NCBI GenBank assembly: GCA_026002305.1 | Contig: BOBI01000065.1 | Coordinates: 1-11,586, forward strand | DNA length: 11,586 nt | Direction of reading: 5' to 3' | Source of the DNA: Spirochaetia bacterium | GTDB taxonomy: Bacteria > Spirochaetota > Spirochaetia > Treponematales > Breznakiellaceae | Part shown: positions 5,997 through 11,586 of the stretch, in pieces | Layout: every line of letters starts with the position of its first letter | Numbering within the stretch: the first letter of the stretch is position 1 | Notes under the pieces: generated by a model | What the model was told of the DNA's origin: nothing | The model's input: only the letters and a program-made list of their open reading frames with translations | Databases searched by the model: none | Translations under genes and position numbers: made by a program

Positions 5997-6735
5997 AATC
6001 ATTTCCCTGTACCATTTTAATCGCATGAATACAATATGATAATGGAAAAAAGTGATGTCCGCCAATTGCGAACCAATAGTCCTGTAATATATTTACGATT
6101 TCAAATTCCTCGTGGATTAACATTTGCATAACACGATTTACTTTTCTATATATTGGTTTAATACCATTAAAATGTGCATCCCAAAAGATGTTTGAAGATG
6201 GATCAATTATGATCAATTCGTCATTGTTTCTCATACAACGAAGAGCATTTTTGAAGAGTACATCGTCTGTGTAACAAAGTGCATTTGTCATGAATACAAT
6301 GTTATTAGTATTTTCAAAAAAATAGTTATTAACATTTGATAAATTATCATTTATCAATACAGCATTATCACCGATTAATAAATTTTTTATGGCAAAATCC
6401 AATCCGGTAAATGAATGGGCACAAATATTTTTCGTTTGTAACCAATGATATAAAGATCCCAGCCCACAACCAAGATCGATAATATTATAATCATTCAAAA
6501 CGGAAATATCTATTGTTCTTTCGATTTTCGAATAATATTCAAATGTTGAACCATCAAAAATCAATTCATCAGATTTTATATAATAGTTATTTTCAAAGAA
6601 TGTTTTTATTCCATCTGTATGCGAATGAAAAAATGGCAACGTTATGAAAGATAGGAAGGAATGCCATAATTGTTTTACAAGAAGACGATTTTTCGGTAGC
6701 CACGTAACGATTTCTTTATTAATCATTTGTATCAT
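5980..6735 (-). CDS. class I SAM-dependent methyltransferase
   Basis: About 251 residues counted from the ATG at 6735. The Rossmann methyltransferase motifs are in order: motif I Ile-Ile-Asp87-Leu-Gly-Cys-Gly-Leu-Gly (about 85-93); the acidic residue after strand 2 in Thr-Gly-Leu-Asp113; an Asn-Asp-Asn motif after it; Asn-Ala-Leu-Cys-Tyr-Thr-Asp-Asp at the post-strand-4 position; and Glu-Leu-Ile-Ile-Ile-Asp-Pro at strand 5. The N-terminal 60 residues are Trp/Phe-rich and may cap the substrate site. The acceptor is unknown. The frame extends up to 6804, but that would run deep into the GNAT gene upstream. ATG codons at 6735 and 6726 both overlap the GNAT stop, the latter as ATGATTAA, so translation is probably coupled. 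It is the last gene of the minus-strand operon and is convergent with the gene fragment at 5862-5996. Methylation is plausibly a late step in the pathway. Confidence 0.85.
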   Translation of the reverse strand: MIQMINKEIVTWLPKNRLLVKQLWHSFLSFITLPFFHSHTDGIKTFFENNYYIKSDELIFDGSTFEYYSKIERTIDISVLNDYNIIDLGCGLGSLYHWLQTKNICAHSFTGLDFAIKNLLIGDNAVLINDNLSNVNNYFFENTNNIVFMTNALCYTDDVLFKNALRCMRNNDELIIIDPSSNIFWDAHFNGIKPIYRKVNRVMQMLIHEEFEIVNILQDYWFAIGGHHFFPLSYCIHAIKMVQGNDFTFHK

Positions 6736-7174
6736 TCTTTTGCATCCAAAACACAGAGTTGCCGTATGCAAAACCATTTTTTTCAAGCAACTTTGTAGAG
6801 GCAATGTTTTCTGCGTTCACCAATCCTACATATCTTACCTTTTTTGTTTTCTTTGAGTAAAACATAATGGCATCTGCGAGCAGTTTGTTAGCAATACCAT
6901 TTCTTCTATATTTTTCAACAACAAACACATTCTCAAGATGAACCTTTCTAGTTTCTTTATGATAATGCGTCAAGCAAAAGCCTATTAATTCATCATTTAA
7001 ATAAGCACCGGCACAATAATCATCTTCATTTAGTATCCAGTTTCTAACCTCACCATTTGTCCAGAAATCATCAAGTGACGCACAATCAAAAAAATAATGC
7101 CTGAGATATGTTGAAATAGCTAATGAATCTATCGTGGAAGGACGTTTAATTTTCACAGAATCCGCAATCAACAT
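6719..7174 (-). CDS. GNAT-family N-acetyltransferase (second of the operon)
   Basis: A 151-residue single-domain acetyl-CoA-dependent acetyltransferase. Motif A is clear: Leu-Glu-Asn-Val-Phe-Val-Val-x-x-x-Tyr-Arg-Arg-Asn-Gly-Ile-Ala, with the pyrophosphate loop Arg-x-Asn-Gly-x-Ala. Motif B follows with Asn-Ala-Glu-Asn-Ile-Ala-Ser-x-x-Leu-Leu-Glu-Lys-Asn-Gly-Phe, typical of small-molecule or peptide N-acetyltransferases. Two ATGs are possible, at 7180 and 7174. The AAAAAGG at 7188-7182 lies only one base from the first but seven bases from the second, so 7174 is preferred. The first ATG would overlap the amidohydrolase stop as ATGA. The 3' end overlaps the methyltransferase start. The substrate is unknown; amines or amino-acid derivatives are usual for this family. 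Confidence 0.88.
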   Translation of the reverse strand: MLIADSVKIKRPSTIDSLAISTYLRHYFFDCASLDDFWTNGEVRNWILNEDDYCAGAYLNDELIGFCLTHYHKETRKVHLENVFVVEKYRRNGIANKLLADAIMFYSKKTKKVRYVGLVNAENIASTKLLEKNGFAYGNSVFWMQKNDTND

Positions 7175-7176
7175 AT

Positions 7177-8280
7177 TCATACCTTTTTACCATTTATCCA
7201 TACTTCATAAGGAGCATCCAAATGCTTCAGATTTTTCAGTGGATTTACACGGTAACATAAAAAATCAGCATAATAACCATCTTTAATTCTGCCAAGTTTT
7301 TTTTCCATCAACACAGTCTTTGGGGTTATTGCAAAGGCAGCGTGCATAAGTTGATCGGTGGTGATCCCAAACTCATTGTGTAGCAACTGGATCTCTCTTA
7401 TCAATGAATTACAGGGTGTTCCGGGAAAACCTGAATCGGTGCCAAGTGCAACCATAATACCTTTTTGAAATAATTTTGGGATTATTTTTTTTTCATCGCT
7501 CAACCATTTTTGCAGTAAATCGCCGTTAACGTCATTTAACATATCAGAGTTTTCTGTTGTGCTGTCATAAGCTGCAACGAATGTGGGCACAATTATGATG
7601 TCTCTTTGTTTTATTTTATCCAATAAATTGTCACTGTAATCCCCTGCATGCTCTAAAGTATCCGTTCTCGCATTAACAGCTTCATTTGCCGCTTTTTCGG
7701 TATATGCATGACAAGAGACATACATACCAGAATTGTGAGCCGTATATATCATATCATTAAGTAACTGTACATTGAAACCATCGTCACCGTGAAGTATTTT
7801 TAGGAATTTTACATCAGAATTAACCAGTTTCTCTATATGCACTCTAAATGAAGCTATGTCATTTAATATAATGGCGCCTCTGTCGCAGCAGTGTCCTCCT
7901 GGACTTGTAAAGTAACAACCGCTTGTGAATATTCTTGTTGGTATATACGGTTTCAGTTTATCACGTACAGCAATTGAAGAAAACCCTCTTCCGCCCAAAT
8001 CCTTAAGAGAGGTGATTCCACTTTTGTAAGCAATTATACAGTTTTGTTTTGCACGAGAAACAAGGGACTCAAGATCTACAGTGTTGATTTGTTCTGAATA
8101 TTCACTTTCCAACGATGACTCCAATAAATGGCAATGGGCATCTATGAAGCCCGGTATTAAATATGTATCAAAATCATCAATATCAGAAGAACATTCTTCT
8201 GAATTAATGTGCTCAAATTTTCCATCAGTAATAGTAATGCTCTTAACACTTAACCATTTATTTAATTGTGCATCATACAA
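7177..8280 (-). CDS. amidohydrolase (prolidase/imidazolonepropionase-like binuclear metal hydrolase)
   Basis: A 367-residue amidohydrolase-superfamily enzyme with a full metal set, numbered from the TTG at 8280: His49-Cys-His51 after Pro-Gly-Phe-Ile-Asp-Ala, a candidate carboxylated Lys160 in Phe-Leu-Lys-Ile, His190 in Ser-Cys-His-Ala, His210 in Leu-Glu-His-Ala-Gly, and Asp281 in Gly-Thr-Asp-Ser-Gly. This ligand pattern fits the group of Xaa-Pro dipeptidases, N-acyl amino-acid hydrolases and imidazolonepropionases, which cleave amide bonds. The C-terminal Gly-Arg-Ile-Lys-Asp-Gly-Tyr-Tyr-Ala-Asp is the usual beta-sandwich closure. The start is uncertain. No ATG or GTG exists before the metal motif, a stop lies at 8341-8343, and the first typical beta strand begins upstream of the TTG. 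An ATT at 8322 in a TAATT junction with the preceding gene is a rival start. It is probably translationally coupled on both sides. Confidence 0.9.
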   Translation of the reverse strand: MYDAQLNKWLSVKSITITDGKFEHINSEECSSDIDDFDTYLIPGFIDAHCHLLESSLESEYSEQINTVDLESLVSRAKQNCIIAYKSGITSLKDLGGRGFSSIAVRDKLKPYIPTRIFTSGCYFTSPGGHCCDRGAIILNDIASFRVHIEKLVNSDVKFLKILHGDDGFNVQLLNDMIYTAHNSGMYVSCHAYTEKAANEAVNARTDTLEHAGDYSDNLLDKIKQRDIIIVPTFVAAYDSTTENSDMLNDVNGDLLQKWLSDEKKIIPKLFQKGIMVALGTDSGFPGTPCNSLIREIQLLHNEFGITTDQLMHAAFAITPKTVLMEKKLGRIKDGYYADFLCYRVNPLKNLKHLDAPYEVWINGKKV

Positions 8281-8321
8281 ACAAACTTTATTGTTGTATG
8301 TAATGATAGATTTGCTAATAA

Positions 8322-8867
8322 TTATTTCTTCTTCTTTGAATTATTTATATCTGATTTCCAAAAATCACGATACCATCTAACTAATAAACCAGTCCAAAAA
8401 ATCATACCTATATACTGAATATATTTTACTAATGCAATATCGGGTACAATTGTCATAGTCAAAAAGGTACATAAGCTATATACGCAGGAAATTATATTAC
8501 ACATATTATACACATGAAAAGATGGTTTTGCCTGCTCTTGATTTTCGCATAATTTGTTCCACCTCCAATACATAAAAAATATAACACAGCTAAACAGCCA
8601 AAAGAATTTATGTGTACCTTGATTGAGCTCCAGTAAAATCATGAAATACATAGCGGAACAAATTGTGTCATTTAGCAAAAACAAATCACTGTATTTAAAT
8701 TCATTGCTTTCCGAAGCAACCCATTCATTTAGGATTGCAAGAAACATTATAACGCAATACAATTTAATCATTAACAATGGACTATGGAAGAATATAAACA
8801 CAGCAAATGCCAACATGGCAACCAGAGTAAATTTAAACGCCTGTGGGTAATGTCGGTCGGTATTCAT
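8322..8867 (-). CDS. six-TM integral membrane protein, unknown family
   Basis: I do not recognise this 181-residue protein. It has about six hydrophobic segments, near residues 12-28, 30-47, 63-80, 86-104, 118-140 and 143-165, with Trp/Tyr-rich edges. The N-terminus is short and polar, and the C-terminal tail ends in Asn-Asn-Ser and four Lys. The charge pattern suggests that both ends are cytoplasmic, but this is only a rule-of-thumb reading. There is no ATP-binding motif and no conserved catalytic pattern that I can name. AAAGGAG lies ten bases before the ATG. It sits between the radical SAM gene (26 bases upstream) and the amidohydrolase (directly downstream, possibly overlapping), so an export, immunity or membrane-anchoring role for the pathway product is a fair inference. 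Confidence 0.8.
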   Translation of the reverse strand: MNTDRHYPQAFKFTLVAMLAFAVFIFFHSPLLMIKLYCVIMFLAILNEWVASESNEFKYSDLFLLNDTICSAMYFMILLELNQGTHKFFWLFSCVIFFMYWRWNKLCENQEQAKPSFHVYNMCNIISCVYSLCTFLTMTIVPDIALVKYIQYIGMIFWTGLLVRWYRDFWKSDINNSKKKK

Positions 8868-8893
8868 AATAGATCGGCTCCTTTAATTTAGTA

Positions 8894-9778
8894 TTATAAA
8901 TTGTATAAATTTTTGTACTCATTTGGTTCTGCCCATGAATTGCAATCTTTACATAAAGAAATTGCATCATATTCTTCTGTAGTATGTAAATACCTGATAT
9001 ATTCTGTTTTTTTATTATTCCAGATACTGATAAGAGATTCGTCTTTAGCATCACCAAATGTAAGACGAGAATTCCAGTCGAAACAACAAGCCGATACTTT
9101 TCCATCCCAATGAATTGCCATTTTATTCCACAGATCTGCACACGGAATTCGCTTCTTTTTTGCAACAGTGCTTAAGTTATCACTTGCTAAATTTAAACTG
9201 GGAAATTGATTTGCCCATGTATACAGACATTGAATATTGACAGTACAATCCTGTATTCCCCATTTTGAGAGGAACGGTTCTTTTTCAGATCGGTTAATAT
9301 ACATATCTATAAATTGTAACACAACATTCATCTTCTGTTTGTGTTTCATTAAATAACAAATATTTTCATTCAACTCTTTAAGGTTGCCGCCAACTCTTAT
9401 TGTGCTATAAATTTTCTGCGAATCACACGCATCTACTGATATTATTATTTCATCAAGGCCATTACGTACAAGCGAATTTGTAACATTAGATGATAGTTTG
9501 CTGCCATTTGTTGATAACATGACTTTTGCATTTGTTTTTATTTTGCAATATTCTATCATTTGGAATATGTTATCATTTAATAGTGGTTCCCCCATCCAAT
9601 ACAACTGAATAACCTTTGCAACACTGCTAATCTGATCGATCAATTCAGTAAATAATGCCCATGACATATTACCTTTCTCCGTGCTTTCGTACAGAGCATT
9701 AGGGCATATCGGGCAGGTAAAATTACATAAATTCGTTGTTTCTATAATAAAATAATGAGGCAGAAATTGCTTGCCCAT
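8894..9778 (-). CDS. radical SAM enzyme with C-terminal SPASM/Twitch-type domain
   Basis: A 294-residue radical S-adenosylmethionine enzyme. Cys18-x3-Cys22-x2-Cys25 binds the 4Fe-4S cluster that cleaves SAM. The next strand carries Trp-Met-Gly-Glu-Pro-Leu, a variant of the Gly-Gly-Glu-Pro motif, and Ser-Thr-Asn-Gly follows. The C-terminal part has Cys213, Cys231-Cys232, Cys276 and Cys279. The run Gly-Lys-Val-Ser-Ala-Cys-Cys-x-Asp-Trp followed by Phe-Gly-Asp and Ile-Trp-Asn is typical of SPASM-type auxiliary-cluster domains. These enzymes modify peptides in RiPP pathways or small substrates in antibiotic, cofactor and sugar pathways. No peptide-binding RRE domain is visible at the N-terminus. 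AGGGAG lies six bases before the ATG and overlaps the stop of the GNAT gene. This is likely the key chemical step of the operon, but the substrate is unknown. Confidence 0.92.
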   Translation of the reverse strand: MGKQFLPHYFIIETTNLCNFTCPICPNALYESTEKGNMSWALFTELIDQISSVAKVIQLYWMGEPLLNDNIFQMIEYCKIKTNAKVMLSTNGSKLSSNVTNSLVRNGLDEIIISVDACDSQKIYSTIRVGGNLKELNENICYLMKHKQKMNVVLQFIDMYINRSEKEPFLSKWGIQDCTVNIQCLYTWANQFPSLNLASDNLSTVAKKKRIPCADLWNKMAIHWDGKVSACCFDWNSRLTFGDAKDESLISIWNNKKTEYIRYLHTTEEYDAISLCKDCNSWAEPNEYKNLYNL

Positions 9779-9781
9779 TGA

Positions 9782-10558
9782 CTACTCCCTGCAATATGTT
9801 CTTCCGATAAATTTGAGTTCAAATCCAAGTTTATAATACCATTTCTCAACAGCACTTCCTGTTTCGGTTTGCAAGAACAGAACATCTCCACCTAGTAAAA
9901 ACCACTGATCAATGCATACTTTAGTTGCTATGGTTCCATAACCTTTGCCTCGATAAGCAGGTGCTGTGCCTACGTTATACAGTCCGCCCTTACCATCTGC
10001 AAAACATAAGGTTGCAATAGAAACCGGATTTTTTCCTTCATAGCAAACAAAATGGTAAAACTTATTCATAGCACTAAAGGAGCGAATAAGCGCATCGATA
10101 TATGTTTTATCAAGTTCTCCATACGGTTGTTCCGGGGTTTTATCACCTCCATAGGCATTTGTAAAGATCTCAATAAAATCGTTGTGTGTCTTTATGTCTG
10201 CTACGCGCTTTGTGGTTGCCGTTGATGGTTTTACAATTAACTTATTATGGGACTTCATTGTCATAAACGATTCTTCTGATAAGGGCATATATTTTCTAGT
10301 CAAAAGTTTATTAACCTTATCAGAACAATCTTCACTATTTGCAATGTATACACAAGGTTGACGATTAACATTGTTAAATTTACTCTCAATGGTTTCTATG
10401 CTATTTTCGAGAGAAATATCAGATGGAACAAAAGCATAGTTCCAAAAACCATCTTCTATGATGTTGCTAAGATAAATACTAACGCCATTTAATTCTGTTT
10501 TTGTATCGAAGTACATACCATTTTGTACAGTGAAGTGCCAATCTATAAGTTCTTGCAT
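9782..10558 (-). CDS. GNAT-family N-acetyltransferase (two-lobed, 258 residues)
   Basis: The C-terminal half is a GNAT domain. The acetyl-CoA loop is Val-Gly-Thr-Ala-Pro-Ala-Tyr-Arg203-Gly-Lys-Gly206-Tyr-Gly208, after the strand Gly-Gly-Leu-Tyr-Asn. The final helix and strand end in Trp-Tyr-Tyr-Lys-Leu-Gly-Phe-Glu. The N-terminal 110 residues have GNAT-like strand and helix alternation (for example Cys-Val-Tyr-Ile-Ala-Asn near 69-74) but no CoA loop, suggesting a decayed duplicate lobe as in several two-domain acetyltransferases. AAGGAG lies eight bases before the ATG, and the radical SAM start follows three bases after the stop. The tight link to the radical SAM gene suggests that both act on the same substrate or its product. 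The acetyl acceptor is unknown. Confidence 0.88.
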   Translation of the reverse strand: MQELIDWHFTVQNGMYFDTKTELNGVSIYLSNIIEDGFWNYAFVPSDISLENSIETIESKFNNVNRQPCVYIANSEDCSDKVNKLLTRKYMPLSEESFMTMKSHNKLIVKPSTATTKRVADIKTHNDFIEIFTNAYGGDKTPEQPYGELDKTYIDALIRSFSAMNKFYHFVCYEGKNPVSIATLCFADGKGGLYNVGTAPAYRGKGYGTIATKVCIDQWFLLGGDVLFLQTETGSAVEKWYYKLGFELKFIGRTYCRE

Positions 10559-10582
10559 TTGCCCGACTCCTTAAAATAATTT

Positions 10583-11164
10583 TTATTTATTAATCATCTG
10601 TAAAACAGAAAGTGCTATACCAAGGATTGCAATTCCTGTTGCTATCCAAAATTCTTTTTTCCACCTTTTTTTTAAGGTCTTCTCAACTGAAATACTTTGT
10701 GTATACAATAATTCAAGGCAACCTTTGATATTTTCCATATTGTTGCCAAGAATGCTGTTTTCAAGGTTTATAAATACCTGCGAAAGTTCGGAATTTACAC
10801 GGAAATACTTGTGCTCACTATTTATTTTTTCACACAATATATCAATTATATCCGTTATTCTTTGTCCATTAGTTGTATTGTCACGTTGCTGTTTGTTTTT
10901 TATTTTCACAAGTGTGTCATACATTTTTTGATAGTCTGCTGTTGCATCAGAGAAGAATAGTTTTTTCACATCATCAAAGACTGTCGCTATCTTTACTGTT
11001 TGCCGTCTGGTTATTGTCGAATTATTGTATAAAATCTTTAAAATTTGTTTATTTCGCCTCCAAACACGAGGTTTTTTTGCTTTTGGAGAAAATAAATAAT
11101 AGAGATAGCACAAGGCCAAAACTGCAAGAAGCACATAAGATACATTAATTATAATCTCAACCAA
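10583..11164 (-). CDS. two-TM helical protein of unknown function, first main gene of the AT-rich operon
   Basis: I do not recognise this 193-residue protein. It has one hydrophobic helix near the N-terminus (about 5-25, followed by a Lys/Arg-rich stretch) and another at the C-terminus (about 171-190). Between them lies a soluble region of roughly 140 residues that is rich in Lys, Asp, Glu and Leu and is probably all-helical. By the positive-inside rule the charged middle would be cytoplasmic, making a hairpin-like protein with both ends in the membrane. The start is TTG at 11164; the only in-frame alternative is ATT a few codons upstream, after a TGA. The TTG overlaps the end of a 13-codon frame with a strong Shine-Dalgarno site, so translation may be coupled to it. 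The GNAT gene follows 24 bases later. It may be a membrane accessory or may be unrelated to the enzymes. Confidence 0.7.
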   Translation of the reverse strand: MVEIIINVSYVLLAVLALCYLYYLFSPKAKKPRVWRRNKQILKILYNNSTITRRQTVKIATVFDDVKKLFFSDATADYQKMYDTLVKIKNKQQRDNTTNGQRITDIIDILCEKINSEHKYFRVNSELSQVFINLENSILGNNMENIKGCLELLYTQSISVEKTLKKRWKKEFWIATGIAILGIALSVLQMINK

Positions 11165-11198
11165 TTCTGTAATCGCCTTTCAAAAATACATTCGACAT
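11157..11198 (-). CDS. 13-codon open frame overlapping the start of the two-TM gene
   Basis: The peptide reads Met-Ser-Asn-Val-Phe-Leu-Lys-Gly-Asp-Tyr-Arg-Ile-Gly. An AAAGGA at 11210-11205 is spaced six bases from its ATG, which is better than any site in front of the downstream TTG at 11164. Its TGA (11159-11157) overlaps that TTG start region, a geometry typical of translational coupling. It could be a leader that delivers ribosomes to the weak TTG, or just chance. It could also, less likely, be a minimal precursor peptide for the operon. No known leader family is recognised. Confidence 0.3.
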   Translation of the reverse strand: MSNVFLKGDYRIG

Positions 11199-11216
11199 AA
11201 CATTTCCTTTCGAAAT

Positions 11217-11319
11217 CTCACCCACCGCATTACACGCAATGGGCGAGGGCTTGTATTAACATTAACGCCGCCCCTTTCGGGCGGCGCGTAACGTTTATCC
11301 GGCCGTGGGTGCGCCGGAT
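11217..11319. repeat. cluster of three GC-rich hairpins, possible terminator region of the right-edge gene
   Basis: Three inverted repeats follow each other. ATCCGGC (11297-11303) pairs with GCCGGAT (11313-11319). CGCCGCCC (11266-11273) pairs perfectly with GGGCGGCG (11279-11286) around a five-base loop, and outer bases can extend the stem. CTCACCCA (11217-11224) pairs with TGGGCGAG (11240-11247) with one G-T wobble. On the minus strand they come directly after the stop codon at 11331, so termination of that gene is the obvious role. None is followed by a clear T-run, which is unusual for an intrinsic terminator. Their GC-richness contrasts sharply with the AT-rich operon that begins next to them. 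The stretch 11165-11330 otherwise holds only the 13-codon frame. Confidence 0.5.
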
Positions 11320-11330
11320 GGCACATGATT

Positions 11331-11586
11331 TTAGTACTGATCCCCGATTGTCGCCGTAACAGGCGCGCCCGAGGAGAATGTCGTACCGATACCGGTGGTC
11401 TTGGTTAATGTGCCAGCACCACTGTTGCTCCAAGTGTAGCCGGTAGAATCAAGATCACCAACATCAGCACCAATAGCTGCTTTTATTGCGGCTACTATAG
11501 TTGCATTGGCATCCCCGGCTTCAACAAGAGCAATACCTGTAGCGGGGCTGTTTTTCTTACTGGTTGTTACCTTGGAGGCTTTAGTA
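11331..11586 (-). CDS. C-terminal end of a Gly/Ala/Thr/Ser-rich, probably exported protein
   Basis: On the minus strand a frame enters from the right edge and runs 84 residues to a TAA at 11333-11331; the start is outside the window. The visible part is rich in Ala, Gly, Thr, Ser and Asp and almost free of Cys and His. It has an Ala-Thr-Ile-Val-Ala-Ala-Ile-Lys-Ala-Ala-Ile-Gly helix-like stretch, then Asp-Ser-Thr-Gly-Tyr-Thr-Trp-Ser-Asn-Ser-Gly-Ala-Gly, and ends in Ala-Thr-Ile-Gly-Asp-Gln-Tyr. Such composition fits a secreted or surface beta-rich protein, a pilin-like subunit or a phage structural protein, and I cannot choose between them. The GC content is higher than in the adjacent operon, so it probably belongs to the resident chromosome or to a different mobile segment. 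Confidence 0.6.
   Translation of the reverse strand, partial: TKASKVTTSKKNSPATGIALVEAGDANATIVAAIKAAIGADVGDLDSTGYTWSNSGAGTLTKTTGIGTTFSSGAPVTATIGDQY

Noticed and set aside
8833..9165. Minus-strand frame of 110 codons overlapping the end of the radical SAM gene, considered as a precursor or partner gene
   Set aside because: It overlaps the Cys-rich SPASM coding region in another frame and has no ribosome binding site. The membrane-protein gene with a good site starts at 8867.
11250..11300. GC-rich hairpin considered as an integron attC site
   Set aside because: The needed RYYYAAC and GTTRRRY core sites do not flank the stem at the right places, and no integrase or cassette structure is visible.
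11230..11433. Minus-strand frame of 67 codons at the right edge
   Set aside because: It runs through the hairpin cluster and in another frame over the right-edge gene. The longer open frame ending at 11331 has the more protein-like composition.
1..11586. tRNA, rRNA, CRISPR arrays, transposase genes or insertion-sequence ends
   Set aside because: I saw no T-arm-like consensus with matching stems, no regularly spaced direct repeats, no transposase motifs and no terminal inverted repeats at the suspected island borders.

Overview
The window looks like chromosomal DNA from an anaerobic, probably host-associated bacterium. Gene packing is tight, Shine-Dalgarno sites are good, and base composition changes along the window. 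A Treponema-like spirochaete would fit the Cys-anchored binding protein, the TPR plus YmdB-like pair and the composition. No marker gene settles this, so the taxonomy is a low-confidence guess.

Left part (1-4287, moderate GC). A TPR protein fragment runs in from the left edge and overlaps a YmdB/DR1281-family phosphoesterase homologue whose metal site is partly destroyed. Convergent to these is a complete polar amino-acid ABC importer operon on the minus strand: a binding lipoprotein (2601-3398), a permease (1899-2576) and an ATPase (1098-1889). A HAD phosphatase starts divergently at about 3619, just downstream of a good sigma70-like promoter that may give a leaderless mRNA.

Middle (4336-5996). 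One long open frame joins two unrelated modules. The first is a PolX-like N-terminal part followed by only the first quarter of a PHP phosphoesterase domain. The second is a complete P-loop deoxynucleoside-kinase-like domain. The seam falls where PHP proteins and this kind of kinase share a short Lys-Gly-Ile-Arg-Ile-like stretch, so it looks like an in-frame recombination or deletion fusion. It is followed by a short broken reading frame with a Nudix-like beginning.

Right part (5980-11198, clearly AT-rich, all on the minus strand). Seven tightly packed genes form one apparent operon. In transcription order they encode a two-TM protein of unknown function, a GNAT acetyltransferase, a radical SAM/SPASM enzyme, a six-TM membrane protein, a prolidase/imidazolonepropionase-like amidohydrolase, a second GNAT and a class I SAM methyltransferase. 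The genes overlap or lie within about 30 bases of each other. The set resembles a small-molecule or peptide-modification pathway, but no product can be named. A 13-codon open frame with an excellent Shine-Dalgarno site overlaps the start of the first gene.

Right edge (11199-11586, GC-richer). Three GC-rich hairpins lie behind the end of a minus-strand gene. That gene enters from the right and encodes a Gly/Ala/Thr/Ser-rich, probably exported protein. The AT-rich operon is probably an acquired accessory island. Its left junction may be the seam inside the PHP-kinase gene or the gene fragment after it.
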